DNA of 64,000 nucleotides from CAZAPG01 sp964486935. Lineage in GTDB: Bacteria; Chloroflexota; Anaerolineae; 4572-78; J111. A program made the position numbers and the translations under genes. The stretch's first letter is position 1. Every line of letters starts with the position of its first letter. Location: the NCBI GenBank assembly GCA_964486935.1, contig CAZAPG010000009.1, forward strand, positions 1 through 64,000, in the 5' to 3' direction. Below are positions 15,679-23,964 of the stretch, piece after piece. Below the pieces are notes generated by a model. That model was not told where the DNA came from. It worked only from the letters and a program-made list of their open reading frames with translations, and made no database searches.

Positions 15679-17544
15679 ATGAAAAAAATTATCCCGGTTA
15701 TCATTCTGGTGGCTGCTATTGGCGGCGGATACTGGTGGTTTACCCAACCCGGCGCAGCCGCGCTGGAAGCGGCAACCGGCTCAGCCGTGCTGGTCGGTTC
15801 CGGCAGCATCGAGGCCGAAACCGTAGCCATCACCGCCGAACTGGGCGGCCGGATTATGGAGATAAAGGTCAACGAAGGCGATGAAGTGCAAACGGGTCAA
15901 ATATTGGTTGAACTTGATAAAGCCGACCTGCTGGCCCAACAAACTCAATTTGAAGTTGCTGTGATTACGGCCAAAGCCAACCTGGAGTTGGTCAGCGCCC
16001 CGCCCCGGCCCGAAGATATAGCCGCCGCCACCGCGCAACTGGCCCAGGCCGAAGTTGCCCGCGATGGAGCCGAATTGACCTGGAACCGGTTGAGCGCGCT
16101 GGTTAACGACCCGCACGAACTGGAGATTAAAATCAACCAGGCCAAAGCGCAGGTGACTCAGGCTGAAAGCAATCTGGAACTGGCCCAGGTTAACCTGAAG
16201 CGAGCCGAGATTCAGGCCGAAGCCGCCGGCCGCAACCAGAGCAACAACGTGGGCCTGGCCGAAAATGAGGTGGCCCAGTATCAACTGCAAATGGCCCAAA
16301 CCGGTTTTGAAATGGCTCAGGTTGCTCTGGCCGGGTCCAAAAAACAGGTTGAGCATTTAATTCATATCCGCGATAATCCCCTGCCGCTGATAGCGCAGGC
16401 CAATGCCGCCGCCGCGGCCCATCAGCAGGCTGAAGCAGCCGTGCTGGCCGCCGAAACCAATCTGGCCGCAGTAAAGGCCGGACCCGCCGCCGAAGATGTG
16501 GAAATTGCCCGCGCCCAACTGCGCGAGGCCGAGACTGCGCTGGCCGCAGTAAAAGTTCAGCTTGCCAAACAAACTCTCACGGCCCCCCGCGCCGGCCTGA
16601 TTAGCCAAAAACTGGTTGAGGTAGGCGAACTGGCCGCCCCTGGCGCGGTGCTGCTGGAACTCAGCGATATTGACACAGTTGACCTGACCGTCTACATCCC
16701 CGAAAGCCGCATCGGGCAGGTTAAAATTGGCCAGCAGGCCAGGGTCTATGTTGACGCTTACCCCGGCCAAATCTTCGAGGGGCGAGTCAGCTTTATTGAC
16801 CACCAGGCCGAATTTACCCCCCGCAACGTGCAAACGCAAGAGGAGCGGGTCAACCTGGTTTTTGCGGTTAAAATTACGCTAGATAATGGCGACCACCGGC
16901 TAAAACCGGGCATGCCCGCCGATGCCGAGATTCTACTCAACGCAGAAATTATTACGCCCCCCACGCTCTCACCCACATTGGGGCCGCCGGTCATTCCGCC
17001 GCCTACGCCAACCCGCGTTTCTGCAACCCCCACGGCTAAACCAACTCCCACCCCGGCGGAGCCAGCCGCCCGCCAGGCCAGGGTGGTGAGTTGGGCGCTG
17101 CGTGTTCGTAGCGGGCCGGACGTAAACTATCCGGTTCTGGCTACCTTACTTCAGGGGGATGCCGTAGCCGTGGTTGGGGTTGACCCGAAAACCGGCTGGC
17201 TACAGGTGCAATTGCCCGGCAGTAACCGGCTCGGCTGGATTTCCGGCAGCGCCACCTTTGTCGTCATCACCGGCGGGCCTGACGCGCCTGCGCCGGAACC
17301 CGCCTCTACCGCTACGCCGGCAGCAAAAAGGGATGAAACTCGAATGGCTGAAATTATTTCGGCCGGGTTGAATGTGCGTAGCGGGCCGGGGGTCGAATAC
17401 CCGGTAGTGGCCACGTTGCTCAAGGGCTATTCGGTATCGGTGCTGGCGGTTGATTCTGCCAGCGGCTGGCTGCAAGTTTCGCTGCCTGGCAGCCCCCGGA
17501 GCGGTTGGATTTCGGGCGACCCGGCCTACGTAGTGCTCAACTAA
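15679..17544 (+). CDS. HlyD-type adaptor with two C-terminal SH3 domains
   Basis: 621 residues. Residues 1-415 repeat the plan of the preceding adaptor: anchor, lipoyl half (AELGGRIMEIKVNEGDEVQTGQILVELD), helical hairpin, second lipoyl half and barrel. A Pro/Thr linker (about 425-468) is followed by two bacterial SH3 domains (about 470-535 and 554-621), each with the NVRSGPGVEYPVVATL or RVRSGPDVNYPVLATL pattern and a GW(I/L) motif. SH3b domains often bind peptidoglycan, so this copy may anchor the exporter in the wall. Having two different adaptors in one operon is unusual. Confidence 0.9.
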   Translation: MKKIIPVIILVAAIGGGYWWFTQPGAAALEAATGSAVLVGSGSIEAETVAITAELGGRIMEIKVNEGDEVQTGQILVELDKADLLAQQTQFEVAVITAKANLELVSAPPRPEDIAAATAQLAQAEVARDGAELTWNRLSALVNDPHELEIKINQAKAQVTQAESNLELAQVNLKRAEIQAEAAGRNQSNNVGLAENEVAQYQLQMAQTGFEMAQVALAGSKKQVEHLIHIRDNPLPLIAQANAAAAAHQQAEAAVLAAETNLAAVKAGPAAEDVEIARAQLREAETALAAVKVQLAKQTLTAPRAGLISQKLVEVGELAAPGAVLLELSDIDTVDLTVYIPESRIGQVKIGQQARVYVDAYPGQIFEGRVSFIDHQAEFTPRNVQTQEERVNLVFAVKITLDNGDHRLKPGMPADAEILLNAEIITPPTLSPTLGPPVIPPPTPTRVSATPTAKPTPTPAEPAARQARVVSWALRVRSGPDVNYPVLATLLQGDAVAVVGVDPKTGWLQVQLPGSNRLGWISGSATFVVITGGPDAPAPEPASTATPAAKRDETRMAEIISAGLNVRSGPGVEYPVVATLLKGYSVSVLAVDSASGWLQVSLPGSPRSGWISGDPAYVVLN

Positions 17545-17624
17545 AAAGCAGACTTATGATCAATTTATAAACGGGTGGCTGGCAGCCAATGGTCAGCCGC
17601 CAGATAGCAAAGGAGAAACCAAAA

Positions 17625-18071
17625 ATGACAAGTCAAATGGCAATGAACAATCAATCAAAAAAATTGACAATGGGAGAATGGGTCAGGTTAGGTGCAAACG
17701 CGGCAGTGGTTAGCATTGTTGCAGTGTTGCTGGTGCAGATTCTGGTAATTTATCTGTGGCCGGCGATTGCGCTGTTTGCTCCACTGGACAGCTTTCTGCG
17801 CTCAACCCTGTTTACCCTGGTTCCGGCAGTGGTGGCAACGGCGCTGCTGGCCTGGCTGGCGGGGCGTCGCGCCCGGCCGGTAGGCGATTTTGTCAAAATT
17901 TCGGCGGTGGTACTCGTCATCAGCTTTATTCCCGACTACATTCTGCCTGTGCCTCACAAAACTGTGCTGGCCAGTACCGTGGCGGCGTTTTTGCACGTAG
18001 TTGCCGCCGTGGCTATTGTCTGGGTGCTGGCGGCCGGCTACCGGGGGGTGGTCAACCGGCTGGACTCTTAG
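17625..18071 (+). CDS. four-helix membrane protein, DUF6069-like
   Basis: 148 residues from ATG 17625, chosen over ATG 17589 because AAAGGAG lies between them. Four membrane segments are separated by short loops, with a conserved-looking FVKISAVVLVISFIPDY segment; this resembles the DUF6069 family. It is the last gene in the direction of the exporter operon and lies 80 bp after the SH3 adaptor. Its role is unknown; it may be a small accessory subunit. Confidence 0.7.
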   Translation: MTSQMAMNNQSKKLTMGEWVRLGANAAVVSIVAVLLVQILVIYLWPAIALFAPLDSFLRSTLFTLVPAVVATALLAWLAGRRARPVGDFVKISAVVLVISFIPDYILPVPHKTVLASTVAAFLHVVAAVAIVWVLAAGYRGVVNRLDS

Positions 18072-18090
18072 CCGGGCAGTCGCCTCTAAA

Positions 18091-18118
18091 TTGACCGGCT
18101 GCGGCGGGATATTATAAT
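18091..18118 (+). promoter_or_regulatory. promoter of the response regulator-kinase operon
   Basis: TTGACC (18091-18096) and TATAAT (18113-18118) with 16-bp spacing, 55 bp upstream of the response-regulator start. This suggests the two-component genes can be transcribed separately from the exporter. Confidence 0.65.
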
Positions 18119-18172
18119 TACTGAGAGCGGTTAATATCCTGAGCTTCTGCTGTAGCCGGTCATAAAAAAGAG

Positions 18173-18868
18173 ATGCCTCGCATTCTTGTAGTTGACGACG
18201 ACAAACAAATTGTGCGTCTGGTGCGCTCCTATCTGGAGCAATCGGGCTTTCAGGTACTCACCGCCCACAATGGCGATACCGCTCTGCACGCTATCCGGCG
18301 GGAGCGGCCAGATTTGGTTGTGCTCGACCTGATGCTGCCCGACCTTGACGGCTGGGAAGTTACCCGGATTGTGCGCAGCGACGAGACGCTGGCCGGCTTG
18401 CCCATAATCATGCTGACCGCCCGCGTTGAAGATACCGATAAAATTGTTGGCCTGGAATTAGGAGCCGACGATTACGTAACCAAACCCTTTAACCCCCGCG
18501 AGGTAGTGGCCCGCGTGCGCGCTATCCTGCGGCGGGCCGGCGGCGATAACCCCCGTCAGCCGTCCATTTACCAGGTGGGCAGGCTGCAAGTTGATGCCGA
18601 CCGCTACCAGGCAACCTTTGCTGACCGGCTGGTTGACCTGACCCCAACCGAATTCAATCTCCTCAAGCTGCTCATCGAACACCCCGGCCACGCTTTTACG
18701 CGCCTGGAGTTGATAGAAAAGGGTCTGGGTTACAGTTACGAAGGGCTGGAGCGCACCATCGACAGCCACATTAAAAATTTACGCAAAAAAATTGATGTTG
18801 AGCCGGATGATTCCGCCTACATTGAAACCGTTTATGGCGTAGGCTACCGGCTGCGAGGTGAATCTTGA
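18173..18868 (+). CDS. OmpR-family response regulator
   Basis: 231 residues. The receiver domain (1-120) has an acidic pocket DDD at 8-10, the phosphorylation Asp in VVLDLMLPD (about 53), Thr in LTAR, and Lys in TKPF. A winged-helix DNA-binding domain (about 130-228) contains LTPTEFNLLKLLIEHPGHAFTRLELIEKGLGYSYEGLERTIDSHIKNLRKKI and VYGVGYRL. It is coupled to the kinase by a TTGA overlap. A possible target is the 11-bp direct repeat upstream of the 5.3-kb gene. Confidence 0.95.
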   Translation: MPRILVVDDDKQIVRLVRSYLEQSGFQVLTAHNGDTALHAIRRERPDLVVLDLMLPDLDGWEVTRIVRSDETLAGLPIIMLTARVEDTDKIVGLELGADDYVTKPFNPREVVARVRAILRRAGGDNPRQPSIYQVGRLQVDADRYQATFADRLVDLTPTEFNLLKLLIEHPGHAFTRLELIEKGLGYSYEGLERTIDSHIKNLRKKIDVEPDDSAYIETVYGVGYRLRGES

Positions 18869-20253
18869 ACCGATTGTGGGTAAGGCTGGCCCTGGCCTTT
18901 GGGGCAGTTACTGTTACCGGGGTAATTATTGCCGCCCTGCTGGCCAATTTGCAGGTGTCGGCCCAATTCCGGCGCTTTGTGGTAGTCAATCAGATGGCCT
19001 CGTTTATAGAGCCGGAATTAATTAACTACTACGCCGCGCGCGGCAACTGGGCTGGCGTTGAATCTGTGTTCGACAATTTGCCGGGACGGGGCGGCATGAT
19101 GGGCCGCGGGTCCGGCTTTGGGCCGGGCATGCCGCATGGCGGCCCTCCCCTCGTTCTGGCCGACGCATCGGGCCGGGTGGTTTACAGCCGCCCTCAAAGA
19201 GATGAGTCCGCCCAATTGAGCAGCCGGGAAATCAACTCGGCCCTGCCGCTGGTGTGGCAGGGAGACACCATTGGCTACCTGCTGGGAACTCCGCCCCAAA
19301 TTGCCGAGTTGGCCGAGCCGGCCCAAACTTTTCTGGTTCAAACCAACCGCGCCTTGCTGCAAGCCGGCCTGATTGCCGGAACGTTGGGGCTATTAATTGG
19401 CATTGCCGTGGCCTGGGGGTTATCGGCCCCGCTGCGGCGGCTGGCTGCGGCGGCCCGGCGTATCTCCACCGGCCAGCTTGACCAGCGAGTGCCGGAAAAA
19501 GGAGCCGATGAGGTGGCTAATCTGGCCCGGGCTTTTAACGAGATGGCCGTCAGCCTGCAACAATCCGAAACCCTGCGCCGCAATCTGGTGGCCGATGTGG
19601 CCCACGAGCTGCGCACGCCTCTCACCGTAATTCAGGGTAATTTGCGGGCTATTTTGGATGACGTCTACCCGCTGGACAAATCGGAAATTGCCACCATTTA
19701 TGATGAAACGCTCACCCTGAGCCGGCTGGTGCAAGACCTGCGCGAGCTAACCCAGGCCGAGGCCGGGCAACTTGGCCTCAATCTGCGGCCCACCGATGTT
19801 GGCGCTTTGGTTCGGGGCACTGCCGACCTGTTTGGCGAATTGACCCGCCAGAAACAGGTTGAACTTAAGGTGCAACTACCGGCCAGCCTGCCGGCGGTCC
19901 AGGCCGACCCTGAGCGCGTCCGCCAAATTTTGCAGAATTTGCTCGCCAATGCCCTGCGCCATACCCCGGCCGGCGGCCAGGTAACCATGACCGCCCATCA
20001 GCCGGATGCCTCTTTTATCCGGGTGTCGGTTAGCGATACCGGCCCCGGTATTTCTCCTCAGGATTTACCCCACGTGTTTGACCGCTTCTGGCGAGCCGAC
20101 AAATCCCGCTCGCGCGAGCAGGGCGGCTCCGGGTTGGGGCTGGCGATTGCCAAACAACTGGCGCAGGCTCACGGCGGCCAAATTGGGGCCGAAAGTACAG
20201 GCCGGCCCGGCCAGGGGAGTTGTTTTTGGTTTACGCTGCCTCTGGCCCGCTGA
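18865..20253 (+). CDS. membrane sensor histidine kinase with HAMP domain
   Basis: 462 residues from a TTG start, with GAGGTG 5 bp upstream. TM1 (about 7-28), an external sensor part (about 30-155) that contains a Gly/Met-rich loop (GRGGMMGRGSGFGPGMPHGGPP), and TM2 (about 165-190). Then a HAMP domain (LSAPLRRLAAAARRISTGQLDQRVPEKGADEVANLARAFNEMA), HisKA with VAHELRTPL, and a catalytic domain with NALRHTPAGG, DTGPGISP and GGSGLGLAIAKQL. The His/Met/Gly loop in the sensor suggests metal sensing, but this is only inferred. Confidence 0.95.
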   Translation: MNRLWVRLALAFGAVTVTGVIIAALLANLQVSAQFRRFVVVNQMASFIEPELINYYAARGNWAGVESVFDNLPGRGGMMGRGSGFGPGMPHGGPPLVLADASGRVVYSRPQRDESAQLSSREINSALPLVWQGDTIGYLLGTPPQIAELAEPAQTFLVQTNRALLQAGLIAGTLGLLIGIAVAWGLSAPLRRLAAAARRISTGQLDQRVPEKGADEVANLARAFNEMAVSLQQSETLRRNLVADVAHELRTPLTVIQGNLRAILDDVYPLDKSEIATIYDETLTLSRLVQDLRELTQAEAGQLGLNLRPTDVGALVRGTADLFGELTRQKQVELKVQLPASLPAVQADPERVRQILQNLLANALRHTPAGGQVTMTAHQPDASFIRVSVSDTGPGISPQDLPHVFDRFWRADKSRSREQGGSGLGLAIAKQLAQAHGGQIGAESTGRPGQGSCFWFTLPLAR

Positions 20254-20258
20254 ATGGG

Positions 20259-20318
20259 GGCGAGGCAACTCGGATGGGTGCTTGAGCGTAAATAAGCTGC
20301 TTTCCGAGTTGCCTCGCC
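20259..20318. repeat. 16-bp perfect inverted repeat
   Basis: Arms at 20259-20274 and 20303-20318 (GGCGAGGCAACTCGGA and its complement) are separated by 28 nt, within which GCTT and AAGC can also pair. It begins 6 bp after the kinase stop. It may act as a terminator or a REP-like element, but no T-run directly follows. Downstream, TTTACAAAAT is repeated at 20330 and 20344. Confidence 0.6.
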
Positions 20319-20417
20319 TCTGCTGAATTTTTACAAAATTTCCTTTACAAAATGCCGCTTCAGTGCTATATTAGTTACCCACATCACAAATTATCCGGAC
20401 TGAAGTTACAATTTTAT

Positions 20418-21131
20418 ATGCAAGCTGACACGCTACCCATTCCCGAAGATAAAATTAGCGATACCATGCGTGACTACCTGGGCGAAATTTACCGCCTGGG
20501 GCACGGTCATGCCTGGGTGAGCACCACCTCGCTGGCCGAGGTGCTGGATGTTTCCGGCCCGGCTTCGGTGCGGATGGCGCGTCGTTTGCATGAGGCCGGG
20601 CTGGTTGACCATTTGCCTTACAAGGGAATTCAACTGACGCCTCACGGCAAAAAAGTGGCCCTGCTCAATATTCGCCGCCACCGGCTGGTCGAGCGATTTT
20701 TGGTAGACGTGCTCAAATTTGGCTGGGACGAAGTGCATGATAAAGCCGACCAGTTGCAAAAAGGCGTTAACCAGGCCATTGAAGACCGCATCGATGAGTT
20801 GATGGGCCACCCCGCCACCTGCCCCCACGGCGACCCGATCCCCACCCGCGATGGGGTGATGCCCCAACTGAACGACAAGCCGCTAACCGTGGTAGCCCCC
20901 GGCAAAAAGGGTAAAATTACCCGCATCAAAACCCGCGAGCCGGAAAAGCTGCGCTATTTAACCGAAATCGGGCTGATTCCCGATGCGCCTTTTGAACTTA
21001 TCAATCGCGCGCCCTTCAACGGCCCGCTGCGGCTCAAACTGGCCCGCCACGAGCAGGTCATCGGGGCCGAATTAGCCGCAGCTATCTGGGTGTCTACCGA
21101 AAACGGCCAGCTTCCCCCAGACAGCCAATAA
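20418..21131 (+). CDS. DtxR-family metal-dependent transcription regulator
   Basis: 237 residues from ATG 20418; an in-frame ATG at 20352 is possible but gives a poor extra N-terminus. A winged-helix part (about 10-75: YLGEIYRLGHGHAWVSTTSLAEVLDVSGPASVRMARRLHEAGLVDHLPYKGIQLT) is followed by a metal-binding dimerisation domain with HxxVE (RRHRLVERF) and the C-terminal motif HPATCPHGDPIP. A FeoA/SH3-like domain (about 150-225) completes it. The family senses Fe2+ or Mn2+. It sits next to ferritin and two-component genes. Two tandem TTTACAAAAT copies upstream could be its own operator, though this is weak. Confidence 0.92.
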   Translation: MQADTLPIPEDKISDTMRDYLGEIYRLGHGHAWVSTTSLAEVLDVSGPASVRMARRLHEAGLVDHLPYKGIQLTPHGKKVALLNIRRHRLVERFLVDVLKFGWDEVHDKADQLQKGVNQAIEDRIDELMGHPATCPHGDPIPTRDGVMPQLNDKPLTVVAPGKKGKITRIKTREPEKLRYLTEIGLIPDAPFELINRAPFNGPLRLKLARHEQVIGAELAAAIWVSTENGQLPPDSQ

Positions 21132-21161
21132 CTTCTTGCTTTTTCCATCTGCTCTACGAAT

Positions 21162-22064
21162 TTATTGAGAATCTTCGCCGCTGGACTCGCTGCCGGAGGT
21201 GTCGCCATTATCACCGCCGGAGTCATCAGCCGGGGGCGTCTCCTGGCCGGCCGGGTCATCCGACGAACCGGTGTCATCGTTATTGTCTAAATCTGGCCGG
21301 GGGGTGGGCGTGGGCGTGCGCTTTTTCTCTTCGCTCTTTTTGGCAACAATGATGAGTCGCGGTTCGCTTTCGGAGCTGAGAAAGGCTTCAAGCACGCGGT
21401 TTTCCGGCTCTTTGATGTTGTCCTGGTAATATCCCTTGATAACCTGCACCGACCAGTAGTAACGGCCCGGCGCTAAATTGGCAACCAGTTGATGGCCCTG
21501 CCCCTCCTCCCAGGCTACGTAAGCCGAGCGAGTCTGCCCGTCGGGCCGAATTTTGATGTCGAATCGTTCCCCCGCTGCCAAAATGCCATTCCAGGACCAG
21601 TGCAGCAGAATCTCTTTGCCTTCTTCAACAATGGTACCCTCGCGCGGCTCAATCAGAATGGGCGCTTCGGTGTAGCGTTTGGGGGTGGGGGTCGGGGTAA
21701 AGGTTGCCACCACGGTGATGACCGTATCTTGAGAGGTAATGGCGACGGGCGTGGGGGTGGGCGTACTGGTCAACTCGATGGTTTGCTCCAGCGATGAGGC
21801 GGCAATTACCGTTGCTCGACTGCTGCCGGTTGCGGCCGGGGTGGCCGTGGGGATGGGGGTGGTTGTGGCCGTTACCACAATAATTTTGCCCGTATCGTTT
21901 TGGCCTTGCTCCATGGCCGCAATGGTGGCTTGCAGCGCGGTAACAGTGCCTTGCATGGCTGCCTGGGTTGCCTGCGGGTCGTAAACGCCTACAGCGCCGC
22001 AGGCCAGCGTGGGGATGGCCAGAGCCAGTATTATCAGCATAAAGACGAATTTGTGTTGAGTCAT
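21162..22064 (-). CDS. lipoprotein with Thr/Pro linker and beta domain (paralogue 1)
   Basis: 300 residues, ATG 22064 with AAGGAAAG upstream. A lipobox ends at Cys22 (IPTLAC), followed by a short coiled segment (AMQGTVTALQATIAAMEQ), a Thr/Pro linker (about 65-135) and a beta domain (about 140-230: GTIVEEGKEILLHWSWNG...FDIKIRPDGQ...GRYYWSVQVIKGYYQ). It ends in an Asp/Asn/Ser-rich tail. The domain also occurs in the gene at 22.5 kb and the one at 1.3 kb. ATGA overlap couples it to the upstream paralogue. Function is unknown; it is likely on the outer face of the membrane. Confidence 0.85.
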   Translation of the reverse strand: MTQHKFVFMLIILALAIPTLACGAVGVYDPQATQAAMQGTVTALQATIAAMEQGQNDTGKIIVVTATTTPIPTATPAATGSSRATVIAASSLEQTIELTSTPTPTPVAITSQDTVITVVATFTPTPTPKRYTEAPILIEPREGTIVEEGKEILLHWSWNGILAAGERFDIKIRPDGQTRSAYVAWEEGQGHQLVANLAPGRYYWSVQVIKGYYQDNIKEPENRVLEAFLSSESEPRLIIVAKKSEEKKRTPTPTPRPDLDNNDDTGSSDDPAGQETPPADDSGGDNGDTSGSESSGEDSQ

Positions 22065-22972
22065 TTAACTTTCCTTTTTTTGTGAGTCAGGCGGCTGAAG
22101 GCGGCAAAGCCGGCAAACATAGCTCCGCCGATGGTCAGGCCATAGGCTATTTGCGGGTGGGGCGGCTCGGCCTGCGAGATGGAGGCGGGGCCGCCGTCGT
22201 CGTCATCGTCATCGTTGTCGTCATTTCGGTGACGGCTGTCATCAATGATAATCAGCCGGGGTTCGCTTTCCGGGCTGCGGAAGCGGATAAAGCGCCAGTC
22301 ATCGGGGTGGCCGCTGTTGTTGAGCCAGTAGCCCTGCGCAATCTGCACCGTCCAGTAATATCTTCCGCCGCCCAGATTGGGTTTCAACTCGTGCGACAAC
22401 CCGCGCTCCTGGGCAATGTAAACCGAGCGCGATTGGCCGTCGGGCCGGAGTTTGACCTCGTAATATTCGTCGGGCTGGAGCAGCACCCCGTTCCACGACC
22501 AGTGGAGCAGCGTTTCCTGATTTTTGGCGACAATCGCCCCCTCGCGCGGGGAAATGATGATGGGCGCTTCGGGGTAGGGGGTGGGCGTGGAGGGAGAAGT
22601 CGGCGTAACTATTATTACAATGGTGCGCCCCGGCGCGCCGGCCTGGGCCGCAACCGGCGCGGGCGTTGATGTAGCCGGAACGGGCGTGGCCGTGGGCAGC
22701 GGCGTTGGCGTGGAAATTGGGGTAGGGGAGGCCGGGGGCGTATCGGTTGGGGTGGCGGTTACTACAATAATTTGCGGCGAGGGTGGGGGCGGCTGGGTTT
22801 GCTGAATTTTCAGGGCCTCCAGGGTGGCGTTCATGGCCGCTACGGTACTTTGGATGGCGGCGTTTTCTGCCGCCGGGTCAACCAGGCCAATGCTGCTGCA
22901 AGCCAGCAAGGTGGCCGGCAGCAGCCCTCTGGCCACCCAAAAAAATAATCTATTGCGCCAGACCTGTTTCAT
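22061..22972 (-). CDS. lipoprotein with Thr/Pro linker and beta domain (paralogue 2)
   Basis: 303 residues from ATG 22972, which has AGGAG at proper distance; an in-frame TTG at 22978 is rejected. A lipobox (LLACSS) is followed by a coiled segment, a Thr/Pro linker and the shared domain (GAIVAKNQETLLHWSWNG, YYEVKLRPDGQSRSVY, GRYYWTVQIAQGYW). A C-terminal Asp-rich stretch then leads into a second membrane helix (IAYGLTIGGAMFAGFAAFSRL) with a basic end. The protein may therefore be anchored at both ends. It is downstream of an 11-bp direct repeat that could bind the response regulator encoded just upstream. Confidence 0.85.
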   Translation of the reverse strand: MKQVWRNRLFFWVARGLLPATLLACSSIGLVDPAAENAAIQSTVAAMNATLEALKIQQTQPPPPSPQIIVVTATPTDTPPASPTPISTPTPLPTATPVPATSTPAPVAAQAGAPGRTIVIIVTPTSPSTPTPYPEAPIIISPREGAIVAKNQETLLHWSWNGVLLQPDEYYEVKLRPDGQSRSVYIAQERGLSHELKPNLGGGRYYWTVQIAQGYWLNNSGHPDDWRFIRFRSPESEPRLIIIDDSRHRNDDNDDDDDDGGPASISQAEPPHPQIAYGLTIGGAMFAGFAAFSRLTHKKRKVK

Positions 22973-23020
22973 GGGCAAATCTCCTAAATTCTCAAAGGTC
23001 TGGCGTTTATTTTAGGCGGG

Positions 23021-23042
23021 TAATGTTACCGCAGTGTTACCG
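23021..23042 (-). promoter_or_regulatory. 11-bp direct repeat (OmpR/PhoB-type box) before the lipoprotein pair
   Basis: Read on the minus strand, CGGTAACA occurs twice with an exact 11-bp period, and TAAAAT lies about 6 bp after the second unit. This is the PhoB-box layout with a -10 but no good -35. It sits between the kinase stop and the lipoprotein start, and the response regulator at 24.0-24.7 kb is the obvious candidate ligand. Confidence 0.55.
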
Positions 23043-23058
23043 GCAAAGCCGTTGCAGT

Positions 23059-23964
23059 TTACAACCGGCGAATGGGCAGGGTGAGCGTAATGGCGGTGCC
23101 TTTGCCAATCTGGCTTTTTACTTCTACCCAGCCCTGGTGTTTGTCAACCACAGCTTTGACAATGTACAGGCCGTAGCCCATGCCGCCTTCTTTGGGGCGT
23201 CGCCCCCGGGCCTGTTCGGCGGTGTAGCCTTTTTGAAACAGGCGGGGCAGGTCTTCGCCGGGGATGCCGGGGCCGTTATCGCTAATGCAAATAGAAATGG
23301 CGTTGTTGCCGTTGGTGCTGAGGGCAATATCTACTTCGCCGGGAGAGGCGGTTTCATCTTTGGGGGCAGCATATTTGATGCTGTTGTCGATAACGTTAAT
23401 CAAGGCCTGGCGCAGGGCATCGTGGTTGGCGGTGATGCGTGGGAACAGTTCCGGCCTGGCCCACCAGCTCAGCTCGACCCGCCGGGCGGCGGCCCGGTCG
23501 TGCAGGTCGCGCACTACATCGTCAACAATGGCATCGGGTTTAACTTCTGAAAAGGGCAGCACGGTATCGGGGTTTTCCAGGTGAATTACAAAATCAAGAT
23601 TTTCAATCAACTGGGTCATGCGCCACTCATAGTAGCCAATGCTGTCCAGCGAGTCGACCAGCCGCTGGCTCCACAGGTTGCGCTGCGCTGGCGGTAGCTG
23701 CTCCATTTCGCCGCGCATTACGGCCAGCCGGTGCTTGATAATATTCAGGTAGTTGCCAAGTTGGTGCTTGATATCGCGCACCACTTCGCTAACCTGCGTT
23801 TGGCGCCGGGTGTTAAGGCCGGCCAACTCGGCCAGGATTTTGGCCTGACTCTGGCGCTGGTAGTAGCGGCTCCAAAAAAATGAGCCGAGCAGCAGGCCGG
23901 CCAGCAGGCACAGCAGCCCAAAACCAATGATAATGGGGATGCTGGCATAAATTAGCGGACCCAT
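23059..23964 (-). CDS. membrane-anchored sensor histidine kinase
   Basis: 301 residues. One N-terminal membrane helix (about 6-30) has almost no external part. The dimerisation helix has a phospho-accepting His in DIKHQLGNYLNIIKHRL (about 65), not the usual HELRTP. The ATP-binding domain has QALINVIDNSIKYA, SDNGPGIPG, a loop, GGMGYGLYIVKAVVDKHQG, and GTAITLTLP. It overlaps its response regulator by 13 bp. With no sensor domain it may receive its signal through the membrane or from a partner. Confidence 0.88.
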   Translation of the reverse strand: MGPLIYASIPIIIGFGLLCLLAGLLLGSFFWSRYYQRQSQAKILAELAGLNTRRQTQVSEVVRDIKHQLGNYLNIIKHRLAVMRGEMEQLPPAQRNLWSQRLVDSLDSIGYYEWRMTQLIENLDFVIHLENPDTVLPFSEVKPDAIVDDVVRDLHDRAAARRVELSWWARPELFPRITANHDALRQALINVIDNSIKYAAPKDETASPGEVDIALSTNGNNAISICISDNGPGIPGEDLPRLFQKGYTAEQARGRRPKEGGMGYGLYIVKAVVDKHQGWVEVKSQIGKGTAITLTLPIRRL

